A stretch of 64,000 nt of DNA from Marinobacter manganoxydans MnI7-9 (GTDB lineage Bacteria; Pseudomonadota; Gammaproteobacteria; Pseudomonadales; Oleiphilaceae), in NCBI RefSeq assembly GCF_000235625.1, contig NZ_AGTR01000085.1, positions 372,001 to 436,000 on the forward strand. Direction: 5' to 3'. Within the stretch, counting starts at the first letter, position 1; each line of letters opens with the position of its first letter. The translations under genes were made by a program, and so were the position numbers. Of the stretch, positions 7,223 to 17,145 are shown piece by piece. Below the pieces are notes generated by a model. It saw nothing but the letters and a program-made list of their open reading frames with translations, was not told where the DNA came from and ran no database searches.

Positions 7223-10035
7223 CTTTTACCCCGGAAGTGTTGGCCGATATCCGGCAACGGATTCCCGAAAACCAGGTTTTTAACGATCCGGTTTCCACCC
7301 TTGCGTTCGGAACCGACGCCAGTTTCTACCGCCTGATCCCAAAGGTGGTGGTGCGGGTTCAGGATGAAGCAGAGGTTGTCGATCTCCTGGCCATCGCCCG
7401 CCGCCACAAAGTCCCGGTGACCTTCCGGGCCGCCGGTACCAGCCTTTCCGGACAGGCGATCAGTGATTCGATCCTGATCGTTCTGGGCGATCAGTGGAAC
7501 GGCCACGACATCCGGGAAGAAGGCCGCCAGATTCGTCTGCAACCGGGTGTGATCGGCGCTCAGGCGAATGCCTGGTTAGCACCCAAGGGCTTCAAGATCG
7601 GACCGGATCCTGCGTCCATCAACGCCTGCAAGATTGGCGGCATTGTTGCGAACAATGCCAGCGGTATGTGCTGTGGCACCGCCCAGAACAGCTACCACAC
7701 GCTGGCCGGTATGCGGCTGGTGCTGGCCGACGGGGCAGTGCTGGATACCGAGGATCCGGCAAGCGTTTCGGCGTTTCGCGACAGCCACGGTGATCTGTTG
7801 GCGGCCCTGAAAAAGCTGGCTATCAATACCCGGGAGAATCCGGAGCTGGCGGAGCGTATTCGTCATAAATACCGCCTGAAAAACACCACCGGCCTGTCCC
7901 TGAACGCCCTGGTGGATTTTACCTGTCCACTCGACATCCTGACGCACCTGATGGTGGGCTCCGAAGGCACGCTGGGTTTCGTCAGCGCGGTAACCTACAA
8001 CACCGTTCCCGAATACCCTGACAAAGCCACGGCCCTGTTGGTGTTCCGGGATGCGGAGAGCTGCTGCCGGGCAGCGTCGGCGCTGCGCTCACAACCGGTG
8101 GCGGCGGTGGAACTGCTGGATCGACGCAGTCTTCGTTCGGTGCAGGACAAGCCGGGCCTGCCGGACTGGATTCATGATCTGTCGGAAAGCGCCTGCGCGC
8201 TGCTTGTGGAGACCCGGGCGTCGTCTTCGCAGGTTCTGGATGAGCAGCTGACCCGGATCAGGGCGTGCCTCGCTGAATTCCCGCTGGAGCAGCAGGTGGA
8301 CTTTACCCGCGACGCCAGAGTGTCTGATCAGCTGTGGGCCATTCGTAAGGGTACCTTCCCTGCCGTGGGGGCAGTCAGACCGAATGGCACCACCGTGATC
8401 ATCGAGGATGTGACCTTCCCGATTGATCAGCTATCCGAGGGGGTCACCCGCCTCCAGTCGCTGTTCGTGAAGCATGGTTATGACGACGCGATCATCTTTG
8501 GCCACGCCCTGGAGGGCAATCTGCACTTCGTGTTCCCCCAGGGCTTCGACGACCCCACGGAAGTCGCTCGCTACGAAGCCTTTATGCAGGATGTGGCACA
8601 ACTCGTTGCCGTGGAATTCGGCGGTTCTCTGAAAGCGGAACATGGCACCGGTCGCAACATGGCGCCCTTCGTAGAACTGGAATGGGGGCATGATGCCTGG
8701 CAGTTGATGTGGCAGATAAAGCGGCTGCTGGACCCGGAGAACCTGCTCAACCCGGATGTGGTGCTCTCGGAAGATCCCCAGATCCACCTCAAGAATCTGA
8801 AGCCTCTTCCGGAGGCGGATCCGCTGGTGGACAAGTGCATCGAATGTGGCTTCTGTGAGCCGGTGTGTCCGTCTGAAGGGCTGACACTGTCGCCCCGTCA
8901 GCGCATCGTGATCTGGCGGGACATCCAGGCTCGCCGCCGTGCCGGTGACGACACGGCTGAACTGGAGAAGGCCTACCAGTATCACGGTCTGGATACCTGT
9001 GCCGCGACCGGTCTCTGTGCCCAGCGATGCCCGGTCGGTATCAATACCGGCGATCTGGTACGCAAGCTGCGCAGTGAAAAGGCCAACGGTCAATCCGTGG
9101 CCAATCAGGTGGCAAAGCATTTTGCCGGCGCCTTGAAAGCCACCCGTTTTGTGCTGGCCAGCGCATCAATGGCCGAAAGACTGTTGGGTGCGCCACTGCT
9201 GACCCGGCTCAGTGGCGGCGTTCGAAAGGTGTCTGGTGGTCGGGTCGCCCAGTGGGATCCGAGTCTGCCCCAGCCGGTGCGGTTTGTTTCACCGAACGCG
9301 CCGGAACCGTCCGATGGCCGGCCCCGGGTGGTGTATCTGGCGGCCTGTGTGTCCCGGACCATGGGCCCGGCGCGGGGCGATAAGGTGCAGGAACCGCTGA
9401 TCGAAGTGACCCGGCGGCTGCTGGAGAAGGGCGGTTACCAGGTGGTGTATCCGGAGGCCCTGGACAGCCTGTGTTGTGGCCAGCCATTTGCCTCCAAGGG
9501 CTATCCGGAGCAGGCGGCGACCAAGAAAGATGAGCTGATTTCGGCGCTGTTGCGGGCCAGCCGGAATGGCGTTGATCCGATCTACTGCGACACCAGCCCC
9601 TGCACACTGCAGATCCGCGAAGCCGCCGAAGAAGCCGGCCTGACGCTGTTTGATCCTGTCCGGTTCATTCGGGATCATCTCTACGAGCGTCTGGATTTCG
9701 AGCCGGAGCAGACCCCGCTGGCGGTGCACGTCACCTGCAGCACCCAGCACCTGGGGGAGTCGCAGGGACTGATCGATATCGCCAGGCGGTGCAGCACCCA
9801 GGTGGTAGTGCCCGAGGGTATCCACTGCTGTGGCTTTGCCGGCGACAAGGGCTTTAACGTGCCCGAGCTGAATGCCCATTCTCTGAAAACTCTGGCAGAG
9901 CAGACGGCCGGCTGCGAGGAAGGAATATCCACCAGCCGAACCTGCGAAATCGGGCTCAGCCGGCACAGCGGTATCGACTATCACGGCCTCGTGTATCTGG
10001 TTGACCGGGTCACAAGGCCGCGAGCAACTGCCTAG
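7219..10035 (+). CDS. FAD and Fe-S D-lactate dehydrogenase (Dld-II type)
   Basis: 938 residues. The N-terminal PCMH-type FAD-binding domain contains RAAGTSLSGQA and KIGGIVANNASGMCCG, followed by an FAD-oxidase C-terminal domain (GHALEGNLHFV, KAEHGTGRNMAP). Ferredoxin motifs CIECGFCEPVCPSEG (about residue 540) and CAATGLCAQRCPVG (about 593) come next, then two CCG motifs, LCCGQPFA and CCGFAGDKG. This layout matches Shewanella Dld-II (quinone-linked D-lactate oxidation) and some D-2-hydroxyglutarate dehydrogenases. Position as the last gene of the lldEFG operon favours D-lactate. A lactate permease is not visible in the window. It ends three bases from the convergent nitroreductase. Confidence 0.9.
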   Translation: MTFTPEVLADIRQRIPENQVFNDPVSTLAFGTDASFYRLIPKVVVRVQDEAEVVDLLAIARRHKVPVTFRAAGTSLSGQAISDSILIVLGDQWNGHDIREEGRQIRLQPGVIGAQANAWLAPKGFKIGPDPASINACKIGGIVANNASGMCCGTAQNSYHTLAGMRLVLADGAVLDTEDPASVSAFRDSHGDLLAALKKLAINTRENPELAERIRHKYRLKNTTGLSLNALVDFTCPLDILTHLMVGSEGTLGFVSAVTYNTVPEYPDKATALLVFRDAESCCRAASALRSQPVAAVELLDRRSLRSVQDKPGLPDWIHDLSESACALLVETRASSSQVLDEQLTRIRACLAEFPLEQQVDFTRDARVSDQLWAIRKGTFPAVGAVRPNGTTVIIEDVTFPIDQLSEGVTRLQSLFVKHGYDDAIIFGHALEGNLHFVFPQGFDDPTEVARYEAFMQDVAQLVAVEFGGSLKAEHGTGRNMAPFVELEWGHDAWQLMWQIKRLLDPENLLNPDVVLSEDPQIHLKNLKPLPEADPLVDKCIECGFCEPVCPSEGLTLSPRQRIVIWRDIQARRRAGDDTAELEKAYQYHGLDTCAATGLCAQRCPVGINTGDLVRKLRSEKANGQSVANQVAKHFAGALKATRFVLASASMAERLLGAPLLTRLSGGVRKVSGGRVAQWDPSLPQPVRFVSPNAPEPSDGRPRVVYLAACVSRTMGPARGDKVQEPLIEVTRRLLEKGGYQVVYPEALDSLCCGQPFASKGYPEQAATKKDELISALLRASRNGVDPIYCDTSPCTLQIREAAEEAGLTLFDPVRFIRDHLYERLDFEPEQTPLAVHVTCSTQHLGESQGLIDIARRCSTQVVVPEGIHCCGFAGDKGFNVPELNAHSLKTLAEQTAGCEEGISTSRTCEIGLSRHSGIDYHGLVYLVDRVTRPRATA

Positions 10036-10038
10036 CGG

Positions 10039-10776
10039 TTATTTCATCTCGAAGCCGCATTTGCGCAGGAAGTCGCGCATGTGTGGTCGCAATTTCGAGG
10101 TGAACAGCGGCTTGAGCTGCTCGGACCAGGTCGTGTCCTTGTTGCCACCGGTGCGTTCCCGATAGTACTGGTTCATGGTGCGATCGAACCCGGCGACCAG
10201 CTCCTCGTCCCGTGCATCGGAATAGTAATCTTCCCTGAGAATCGCCTCCACCGGCAGGCGTGGCTTCACCTCCGGGTTCTGGTCCGGGTAGCCCAGGCAC
10301 ATACCGAACACCGGATAGACATGTTCGGGAAGCCGGAGAATTTCGCTTATCTCCGCCGGATTGTTGCGTATGCCGCCGATATAGCACAGCCCAAGCCCCT
10401 CGGATTCTGCTGCGATGGCCACATTCTGGGCCATCAGACTGGTGTCGATGGTGGCAACCAGAAGTTGCTCAGTCATCCCGCGCACCACTTCGGCCCCGGC
10501 CCGTCCGGCGGCATCGGTAGAGCGCCGCATATCGGCACAGAACACCAGAAAGTCCGAGCAATCGGCGATGTAGTCCTGTCCGCCCGCGAGTTCGGCGATT
10601 TTCCGGCGGTTGTCCGGATCAATCACGTGAATGATTGAATACGCCTGCACGTGGTTCGAGGTGGCGGCGCACTGGCCGGCGCGGATCAACTCCCGGAGCA
10701 GGTCCTCGGGAATTTTCTTGCCGGTAAATTTGCGTATCGAACGATGGGATTTCAGAAGGTCTATGGTCGGATTCAT
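10039..10776 (-). CDS. NADPH-dependent nitroreductase/flavin reductase, NfsA type
   Basis: 245 residues from the ATG at 10776. A TTG at 10821 and an ATG at 10797 are in frame, but alignment by eye with E. coli NfsA (which begins MTPTIEL...HRSIR) supports the internal start MNPTIDLLKSHRSIRKF. Family blocks include SLMAQNVAIAAESEGLGLCYIGG, FGMCLGYPDQNPEVKPRLP and the closing RPHMRDFLRKCGF. NfsA is an FMN homodimer that reduces nitroaromatics and quinones with NADPH; the physiological substrate here is unknown. It is convergent with dld and has no obvious operon partner. Confidence 0.88.
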   Translation of the reverse strand: MNPTIDLLKSHRSIRKFTGKKIPEDLLRELIRAGQCAATSNHVQAYSIIHVIDPDNRRKIAELAGGQDYIADCSDFLVFCADMRRSTDAAGRAGAEVVRGMTEQLLVATIDTSLMAQNVAIAAESEGLGLCYIGGIRNNPAEISEILRLPEHVYPVFGMCLGYPDQNPEVKPRLPVEAILREDYYSDARDEELVAGFDRTMNQYYRERTGGNKDTTWSEQLKPLFTSKLRPHMRDFLRKCGFEMK

Positions 10777-10917
10777 GGGGTCTCGCAGTGAGTGCATGGA
10801 TGTCGAGTCAATCTGTGACAATTATCATACCAAACGCTACACGGCACGTGCGCAGGCCTGGGCGGGAAGCTGATACCCTGACATATCCCGTTGTATAGCC
10901 TGGAACGCTGTGCCTTT

Positions 10918-12108
10918 ATGGATCTGAACATGCACCTGCCAACGCTGCTGGTCACTTCGGTCATGATTAACCTCCTGATCGGCGGCATGCTCTGGGCAAT
11001 CTACCATCTTCGCCACCGTGAACGTTGTTTCCTGCTCTGGGCACTGGCCTGTCTTACTTTTGTGGCGGGCACGGCGTTAGCGGTAGTTAATGAGATAACC
11101 GAAGCGCCCGGGCTCATGCAGTTTACGGTTCATCTGGCGCTTGGCGGGTCTCCCTTGTTGCTCCTCGCAGGGATACATGCCCTGATGCAGTTGCCCATGG
11201 CTGGCACCCGAGGTTCCTCCCGTTTTTTGTACGGAGCGTCTCTACTCTATCTGTTCGGTTTGGTTGTGAGTACAGGATGGGATCCGGTGGCTGCCAGATT
11301 CCTGACGGCACTGTTCTCCGCACTGGTCTTTAGCCTGGCGATCTATCGTCTGGCTTCCATTGAACGCAAACCGCGGCTGCCGCTGCGGATCCTGCAAACG
11401 CTGTTCGGCATCCACGGTACCCTCATGATGGCCCAGGTACTGGTGATTGCGGTCTCCGTGACAGGAAGTGCCCCGCTGGATCTGCACGGGCTGCTGAAAC
11501 TGATTCTCGTGAACCACCTGTTGCTGGTGAGCGCGACGGCCATGGCGCTTCCGTTGCTGGCATTTACCCGTGCCGAACAGGCCCTGGTCGTGCTGGCAGA
11601 GCGGGACGGCCTTACTCAACTGTTCAATCGACGGGCCTTTTACCGGGAGGGTAATCTGGCGTTTGAAAAGGCGCGGGAAGACGGCTCACTGATCACCGTT
11701 CTCATGATCGACCTCGATCACTTCAAGCAGATCAACGACCGCTGGGGGCACGCCACCGGCGACGAGGTACTGAGAATTGTGGCGAACCTGATGAAAGCGG
11801 AACTCCGGGATGATGACATCATTGGCCGTGTTGGCGGGGAAGAATTTGCGGCCGTGCTTCGTAATAACAACCGCGAGGCGATTGAAGCTGTAACCGGGCG
11901 GCTGTTACAGCGCATTGTTGAAGCCGGTCGGGAGGTTGACGGTGTTCCGGTTCATCTGTCGGCAAGCATCGGAGGCGCCTCTCTTGCTCTTGAACATGCT
12001 GCCTTCTCTGACGTCATGGCTTCCGCGGACAGGGCGCTTTATCAGGCCAAGCACAATGGCCGCAACCGGGCCGAATTCGTAACGGCGTCAGCAGCCGCGA
12101 AACCCTGA
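10918..12108 (+). CDS. Membrane-bound diguanylate cyclase (GGDEF)
   Basis: 396 residues from the ATG at 10918; a TTG at 10891 is a weaker alternative. The N-terminal ~220 residues contain about six or seven hydrophobic helices and resemble 7TM-type sensor regions. The C-terminal GGDEF domain has DGLTQLFNRRAF, DLDHFKQINDRWGH and the active-site loop GGEEF near residue 305. An RDDD inhibitory site sits exactly five residues before GGEEF, so product feedback inhibition is expected. It should make cyclic di-GMP from GTP. The input signal is unknown. The last 21 bases overlap the convergent crotonase gene. Confidence 0.9.
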   Translation: MDLNMHLPTLLVTSVMINLLIGGMLWAIYHLRHRERCFLLWALACLTFVAGTALAVVNEITEAPGLMQFTVHLALGGSPLLLLAGIHALMQLPMAGTRGSSRFLYGASLLYLFGLVVSTGWDPVAARFLTALFSALVFSLAIYRLASIERKPRLPLRILQTLFGIHGTLMMAQVLVIAVSVTGSAPLDLHGLLKLILVNHLLLVSATAMALPLLAFTRAEQALVVLAERDGLTQLFNRRAFYREGNLAFEKAREDGSLITVLMIDLDHFKQINDRWGHATGDEVLRIVANLMKAELRDDDIIGRVGGEEFAAVLRNNNREAIEAVTGRLLQRIVEAGREVDGVPVHLSASIGGASLALEHAAFSDVMASADRALYQAKHNGRNRAEFVTASAAAKP

Positions 12109-12882
12109 CGGCCGTTTGGCCAGAAATGCCGACACGCCCTCGGCAAAATCCTCGGTTCGGGTCATTTCAAGGAAGGCCGCGCGCTCTGCCTCCAGGTGGG
12201 CGGCCAACCGGTCACCGTTGGCACGATCGATCAGTTGGCGAAAGGCACCGAAGGCCCGAGTCGGTCCCTTGGCGACTTTTTCGATCATCCGGTTCACCCG
12301 GCTCTCGAATTCGCTGGCCGGGACGACCTCGTTGACCATTCCCCAGTCTTTTGCTTCGCCGGCATTCAAGGTGCGTCCCAGCAACATCAGCTCCGCCGCG
12401 CGACCAGCGCCCAACTTGTGGGCCAGGGCCCAGCTGCCGCCGCAATCCGGAACCGCGCCAATACCATTGTAGGCGACCAGAAATTTCGAGTCTTCCTCGG
12501 CGATCACCAGATCGGCCATCAGCGTGAGACTGAGCCCTGCGCCGGCGGCGACGCCCCTGACCGCAGCGATAACCGGTGCGTCCATGCTGCGAAGTAGCAG
12601 GATGGCGGGATTGACGGCATCCAGGATCGCGCCTATGGCTTTGCCTGCCTGCTCTGACGTTCCGACCATGCTGGACACGTCTCCTCCGGCCATGAAAGCT
12701 CGCCCTGTGCCTGCCAGGACAATGCACCGAACGCCGGAAAGGCTATTGATATGCTCGACTGCCGCAAGAAAGGCCTCCGCGAGGGGGACATTGATGGCGT
12801 TCAGGGCTTCGGGGCGATTAAAGGTCAACCTGGCTACCCCTGTTCCGGCATCAAAAGAGGTGGTTACCAGCGTGTCTGTCAT
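12088..12882 (-). CDS. Enoyl-CoA hydratase/isomerase family protein, PaaG-like
   Basis: 264 residues of the crotonase superfamily. FMAGGDVSSM supplies the first oxyanion-hole segment and AAGAGLSLTLMADLVIA the second. The active-site region reads GIGAVPDCGGSWAL, where PaaG-type isomerases carry the aspartate of VPDxGG(S/T)W, rather than the PEVxLG...PGAGGTQR of true hydratases. A double-bond isomerase role is therefore likelier than hydration. It stands alone, convergent with the GGDEF gene, so its pathway is not fixed by context. Fatty-acid or branched-acid oxidation is plausible. Confidence 0.82.
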   Translation of the reverse strand: MTDTLVTTSFDAGTGVARLTFNRPEALNAINVPLAEAFLAAVEHINSLSGVRCIVLAGTGRAFMAGGDVSSMVGTSEQAGKAIGAILDAVNPAILLLRSMDAPVIAAVRGVAAGAGLSLTLMADLVIAEEDSKFLVAYNGIGAVPDCGGSWALAHKLGAGRAAELMLLGRTLNAGEAKDWGMVNEVVPASEFESRVNRMIEKVAKGPTRAFGAFRQLIDRANGDRLAAHLEAERAAFLEMTRTEDFAEGVSAFLAKRPSGFRGC

Positions 12883-13118
12883 GATGAATCGCCCTCCCTG
12901 TTCAGCAGGTCTGAAGATCAGAAACCTGCGTAATGATGAGGTATCAGGATAGAGCGGTTTGCCTAATGTTGCCTGAATGGACTACTTTAAATCTGGATCG
13001 GGGCTAACCCCGACGACAAGAAAAACAAAAATTACAATCATCTTCGGGCGTGAGATGGGTATCGGCAGGGCGTGTTCACGTGCCTGAGTACCCGGCGCCA
13101 GGGGTGCCGGGAGGTATA

Positions 13119-13934
13119 GTGAGCATCCTTGAGATCAGTAACCTGTCTCTGTCGTTTGGTGGTGTTAAGGCGCTGCAGGACGTGAGCTTCCGGGTGCCTG
13201 AAAACACGGTAACAACCATTATCGGCCCGAACGGCGCCGGCAAAACATCGCTGTTCAACTGCATCTCCGGCTTCTACAAACCCCAGCAGGGCACCATCCG
13301 CTATCAGGGGCAGCCGCTGCCGGGCAGTATCAAGCCGCCGAAACGGGCAGCATTGGGCCTTGCCCGAACCTTCCAGAACATTGCCCTGTTCCGGGGTATG
13401 ACCGTCCTGGACAACATCAAGCTGGGCGCCCACGTGCACATGAAGAGCGGACTGCTCAGTGCGCTGGCCTATTTCGGCCCGGCCCGGCGTGAGGAAATGG
13501 CTGTCCGTAGGGATGTGGAAGAGCGCATCATCGATTTCCTCGAGATAGACCACATTCGTCGCCAGCCGGTTGCGAGCCTTTCCTACGGCCTTCAAAAGCG
13601 GGTCGAGCTTGCCCGGGCGCTGGCCATGCAGCCGAAAGTCTTGATGCTGGATGAGCCGGTGGCGGGTATGAATCGGGAGGAAAAGGAAGACATGGCCCGC
13701 TTTATTCTCGATATTCGGGAAGAGTGGGGTGTCACCGTGCTGATGGTGGAGCACGACATGGGCATGGTCATGGATATTTCCGACCACATCGCGGTGCTCA
13801 ACTTTGGTCAGGTCATCACTGAAGGCCTGCCTGCGGACGTTCAGAACAACCCCGAGGTTATCAAGGCTTACCTGGGCAACAGTGATATCGAGAGCCTTCG
13901 CAAAAAGCTCAATGCCGAGGGGGAGGCCGCCTGA
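13119..13934 (+). CDS. livG: ABC transporter ATP-binding protein, LivG type
   Basis: 271 residues from the GTG at 13119, preceded by GGAGG at 13110-13114. The frame is open back to 13050, but the added residues do not resemble LivG. Walker A GPNGAGKTS lies near residues 35-43, the Q-loop in ARTFQNIALF, a variant signature LSYGLQKRVELARAL, Walker B VLMLDEPVAG and the H-loop MVEHDMGMVM. It is first in a five-gene branched-chain-amino-acid-type transporter operon with an acyl-CoA synthetase at the end, suggesting that the substrate is a carboxylic acid rather than leucine. The 12883-13118 gap upstream holds only a small hairpin (TCGGGG-CTAA-CCCCGA) and a presumed promoter. Confidence 0.88.
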   Translation: MSILEISNLSLSFGGVKALQDVSFRVPENTVTTIIGPNGAGKTSLFNCISGFYKPQQGTIRYQGQPLPGSIKPPKRAALGLARTFQNIALFRGMTVLDNIKLGAHVHMKSGLLSALAYFGPARREEMAVRRDVEERIIDFLEIDHIRRQPVASLSYGLQKRVELARALAMQPKVLMLDEPVAGMNREEKEDMARFILDIREEWGVTVLMVEHDMGMVMDISDHIAVLNFGQVITEGLPADVQNNPEVIKAYLGNSDIESLRKKLNAEGEAA

Positions 13935-14812
13935 TGGATTGGTTGTTCTTCGGCGAAATCAGCCTTGCAGGCCTTGCCATGGGCGGCCTTTACGCCCTCA
14001 TCGCCCTGGGCTTTGTGATCATCTATAAAGCGACGAGGGTGATCAATTTCGCCATCGGCGAGATCATGATGTTCGCGGCCTACCTGTTCCTGGCGTTTGC
14101 CGGTGGCATGGAAATGTCGCCCTGGATTGCCCTTCCGCTGGCTGTCATCGGCGGCAGTATTCTCGGTGGCGTCATTGAAAAGACCATTATCCGGCCGATG
14201 CTGGGCGAGTCGCCGATTTCAGTGGTGATGGTGACCATCGGCATTGCGAGCATCCTGGTGGGTCTGGTGGAGTTCGTCTGGACGGCGGATCCGCAGTTGC
14301 TACCCAATTTCCTGCCTCGCGAGCCGGTGTTTATCGGCGAGCTGTATCTGGCCCCGAAAATTGCCTACGGCTTTCTTATCGGGTCGGCCCTTCTTATTGT
14401 CTACCTGCTGTATTTCCGGTTCTCCCGGGGTGGCGTGGCCCTGCGAGCCACCGCCTCGGATCAGGCGGCAGCCTATTCCATGGGCATCAATGTGCGCCGG
14501 GTGTTCAACATGGCGTGGGTGTTTGGCTCTCTTGCGGCATCCCTGGCAGGTGTGCTGGTGGCGGCCACCGGAGGCCTCAGCCCGCAGTTCGGGATCATTG
14601 GCCTGAGTGTTCTTGTGGTGGTGATCGTAGGCGGCCTGGACAGTATTCTCGGCGCCCTGGTGGCCGGCGTGTTCATCGGCTGGCTGGAGACGGTAGCGGG
14701 CGCCTATCTGGGCGGTGAATACCGGATGCCGGCAACCTTCCTGGTGCTGGCGATCATCCTGGTGATCCGCCCCTACGGCCTGTTCGGCACCCACGAAATA
14801 GAGCGAGTGTAA
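13934..14812 (+). CDS. livH: ABC transporter permease, LivH type
   Basis: 292 residues with about eight hydrophobic segments. Diagnostic blocks include GGLYALIALGFVIIYKATRVINFAIGE near the N-terminus, RATASDQAAAYSMGINVRRVF in the cytoplasmic EAA-like loop, and VVVIVGGLDSILGALVAGVFIGW. The ATG at 13934 overlaps the livG stop (TGATG), so the two are coupled. It pairs with the LivM-type permease downstream to form the heterodimeric channel. Confidence 0.92.
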   Translation: MDWLFFGEISLAGLAMGGLYALIALGFVIIYKATRVINFAIGEIMMFAAYLFLAFAGGMEMSPWIALPLAVIGGSILGGVIEKTIIRPMLGESPISVVMVTIGIASILVGLVEFVWTADPQLLPNFLPREPVFIGELYLAPKIAYGFLIGSALLIVYLLYFRFSRGGVALRATASDQAAAYSMGINVRRVFNMAWVFGSLAASLAGVLVAATGGLSPQFGIIGLSVLVVVIVGGLDSILGALVAGVFIGWLETVAGAYLGGEYRMPATFLVLAIILVIRPYGLFGTHEIERV

Positions 14813-14813
14813 G

Positions 14814-15857
14814 ATGCGTATCGGTGACGCAAAACAGAGCTACGAGGCCGATGAGGCAATCTGGACAAGCCAGACCCAGAAATTGTGGCTGGGGTTCTTC
14901 CTGCTGATCTTGCTGGTCTTCCCTTTTGTGGTGGACTCCTATCTTCTCTACCTGGGGTGCCTGGTCGGCATAGCGGTGATCAGTACTACCGGCCTTAACA
15001 TCCTGACCGGTTTCACCGGACTGATTTCCCTGGGGCAGGCCGGGTTTATGGGTGTGGGCGCCTACACCGTTGCCTGGCTGTCGATTAACACCGCATTGCC
15101 TTTCCCGGTGACCCTGGTACTGGCCGGCCTCATGGCAGCCGCCGTCGGGATCCTCGTCGGCCTGCCCTCGCTTCGCGTCAAAGGTTTGTATCTGGCCATC
15201 GCGACTCTCGCGGCCAGCGTGTTCCTGCATTTCATCTTCGCCGAGTGGGAATCGGTAACCGGCGGGATGGGTGGCTTGAGCCTGGAGCCGGCGCACCTGT
15301 TCGGTCTGACCTTCCAGAGCGATTTCATGATGTATTTCATCATTGTGCCGCTGGCGGTGCTGATGGTAGCGGGTGCCAGGAATGTATTCCGGACAAGAAT
15401 TGGCCGGGCCTTTATCGCCATTCGCGACCGGGATATCTCCGCGGAGATCCTGGGCATTAACCTGTTGCGCTACAAGCTCATGTCCTTTGCGCTCAGCTCG
15501 TTCTATGCCGGGATCGCCGGCGGCCTGTTCGCCTATTTCTATCGGGTGGTCACGCCAGAGAGCTTTCCGCTTTCCATGTCCATTTTCTATCTGGCGGCCG
15601 TGATCGTCGGCGGTATGGGGAACTTGCTGGGTGGCATTCTTGGCGCCGCCTTCATGACCCTGGTGCCGGAAGCCCTGAAGCTGCTGACCGCCGCGCTGAC
15701 GCCTTTCTATCCGAATGCGCCGGTGTTCATGTCGCCGATGCTGGAAATCATCTTTGGCGCCCTGATCGTGGGCTTTCTGATCTTCGAGCCCCACGGCCTG
15801 GCGGAGATCTGGCACCGGATCCGTCGCTTCTTCCGCCTGTGGCCGTTCAGGAATTAA
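14814..15857 (+). CDS. livM: ABC transporter permease, LivM type
   Basis: 347 residues with eight to nine hydrophobic helices. LivM blocks include STTGLNILTGFTGLISLGQAGFMGVGAY, LPSLRVKGLYLAIATLAA and RDRDISAEILGINLLRYKLMSFALSSFYAGIAGGL. The last helices carry VIVGGMGNLLGGILGAAF. It starts two bases after the livH stop. It is the second permease subunit of the transporter. Confidence 0.92.
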   Translation: MRIGDAKQSYEADEAIWTSQTQKLWLGFFLLILLVFPFVVDSYLLYLGCLVGIAVISTTGLNILTGFTGLISLGQAGFMGVGAYTVAWLSINTALPFPVTLVLAGLMAAAVGILVGLPSLRVKGLYLAIATLAASVFLHFIFAEWESVTGGMGGLSLEPAHLFGLTFQSDFMMYFIIVPLAVLMVAGARNVFRTRIGRAFIAIRDRDISAEILGINLLRYKLMSFALSSFYAGIAGGLFAYFYRVVTPESFPLSMSIFYLAAVIVGGMGNLLGGILGAAFMTLVPEALKLLTAALTPFYPNAPVFMSPMLEIIFGALIVGFLIFEPHGLAEIWHRIRRFFRLWPFRN

Positions 15858-15928
15858 TCGTGTTTCAACGGGCTCGCTACCTCGGGCCCATGCACCACCA
15901 ACAACAAGAAGCAGCAAGGAGAAGAAAC

Positions 15929-17137
15929 ATGTTCAGAAACATCCTCGAAAAAGGTCGCCGGCTTGCCGGGCTTGGTAGCCTGGTCGCTGCACTGACAGTT
16001 GCTGCCCCGGCGATGGCTCAGGATAAAGAGCCCATCGTGTTCGGTGGCTCCATACCGCTTTCCGGTGTCTTTGCCTTTGCCGGTATTCACCTCCATGCCG
16101 GTCTCACCGACTACACCGATTGGATCAACAGCCAGGGCGGCATCAATGGTCATCCCGTGGAATACGTCATGGAAGACACTGCCTATGAGGTGGACCGTTC
16201 GGTCGCGGCTTTCAAGAAGATCTCCGGCAGCAGCTCGCCGGCTACCTATTACGGCGACAGCACCGGTTTCATGAAGGCCATCGCCTCGGAGCTCAACAGC
16301 CAGGGCAACACGCTCATGAGCGGCGCGTCCTTCGCTACCGTGCTGACCGACAACGAAACCTATCCGTATCAGTTCATTCCGGGGCCGAACTACAGCCAGA
16401 TGTTCGGCATCATCCTCGAGTACATCGCATCCCAGGGTGAAGGCGGCGATATGCCGAACGTGGCGTTTGTCTATAGCGATACCGAATTTGGTAAGGACCC
16501 GATCGAGAATGGCAAGGCCCGCGCTGCCGAGTTGGGCATTGAAGTGGTGGAAGAAATTGTCACCAAGCCCGGCAGTGTCGACGTCTCTGCCGAGGTGCTG
16601 AAACTGCGTCGGGTGCGCCCCGATTACGTGGTCTTCCACGGTTATGTGCTGTCACCGATCAACGAATTCATGGTGCAGATGCGCCAGATGGGCCTGGATA
16701 CCCAATTCATGGGTACCTTCTGGTCTTCGGACAAGCTGATTATCGACAAGATGGGTGCAGATGCTGATGGTTACATGGGCGTGATGCCCTATAACTACTA
16801 CGACAGTGAGGAAAGTGGCCCGATGCTGGATGCCCTGAGGGCCCAGGCCGAGAAGAGTGATCCGGAGGCCGGCTACCGTCCCACCGGGTATATCCAGGGC
16901 TGGTTCAACGCCATGGTCTGGACCGAAGTGATCAAGCGCACCCTGGATGCCGGCAAAGAGCTGAACGCGGACAACATGGCAGAGGCCCTGGCCTCCATCG
17001 AGGACTGGGACACCGGCGGTATCATCGGGATTCCCGTGACCGTGCGGGACATGTCTTTCCCGGTAGGCCGTATCTGGCGGGTGAACGCTGACGAGGGCCG
17101 CTATGAGCCCGTGTCGGACTGGATCCACCTCGACTGA
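15929..17137 (+). CDS. Periplasmic solute-binding protein, LivK/Peripla_BP_6 type
   Basis: 402 residues from the ATG at 15929, which has AAGGAG eight bases upstream. The frame stays open back to 15839 inside livM, but only the internal start gives a signal peptide (basic MFRNILEKGRR, hydrophobic core, cleavage after APAMAQ). The mature part is a type I periplasmic binding fold: PIVFGGSIPLSGVFAFAG opens it and FVYSDTEFGKDPIENGKARAAELG marks the second lobe. It delivers substrate to LivHM. The linked acyl-CoA synthetase suggests a carboxylate ligand; amino acids cannot be excluded. Confidence 0.87.
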   Translation: MFRNILEKGRRLAGLGSLVAALTVAAPAMAQDKEPIVFGGSIPLSGVFAFAGIHLHAGLTDYTDWINSQGGINGHPVEYVMEDTAYEVDRSVAAFKKISGSSSPATYYGDSTGFMKAIASELNSQGNTLMSGASFATVLTDNETYPYQFIPGPNYSQMFGIILEYIASQGEGGDMPNVAFVYSDTEFGKDPIENGKARAAELGIEVVEEIVTKPGSVDVSAEVLKLRRVRPDYVVFHGYVLSPINEFMVQMRQMGLDTQFMGTFWSSDKLIIDKMGADADGYMGVMPYNYYDSEESGPMLDALRAQAEKSDPEAGYRPTGYIQGWFNAMVWTEVIKRTLDAGKELNADNMAEALASIEDWDTGGIIGIPVTVRDMSFPVGRIWRVNADEGRYEPVSDWIHLD

Positions 17138-17145
17138 GGGGCTGT

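Noticed and set aside
12990-13010. TCGGGG-CTAA-CCCCGA hairpin upstream of livG as a terminator
   Set aside because: The stem is six pairs and is not followed by a T run on either strand.
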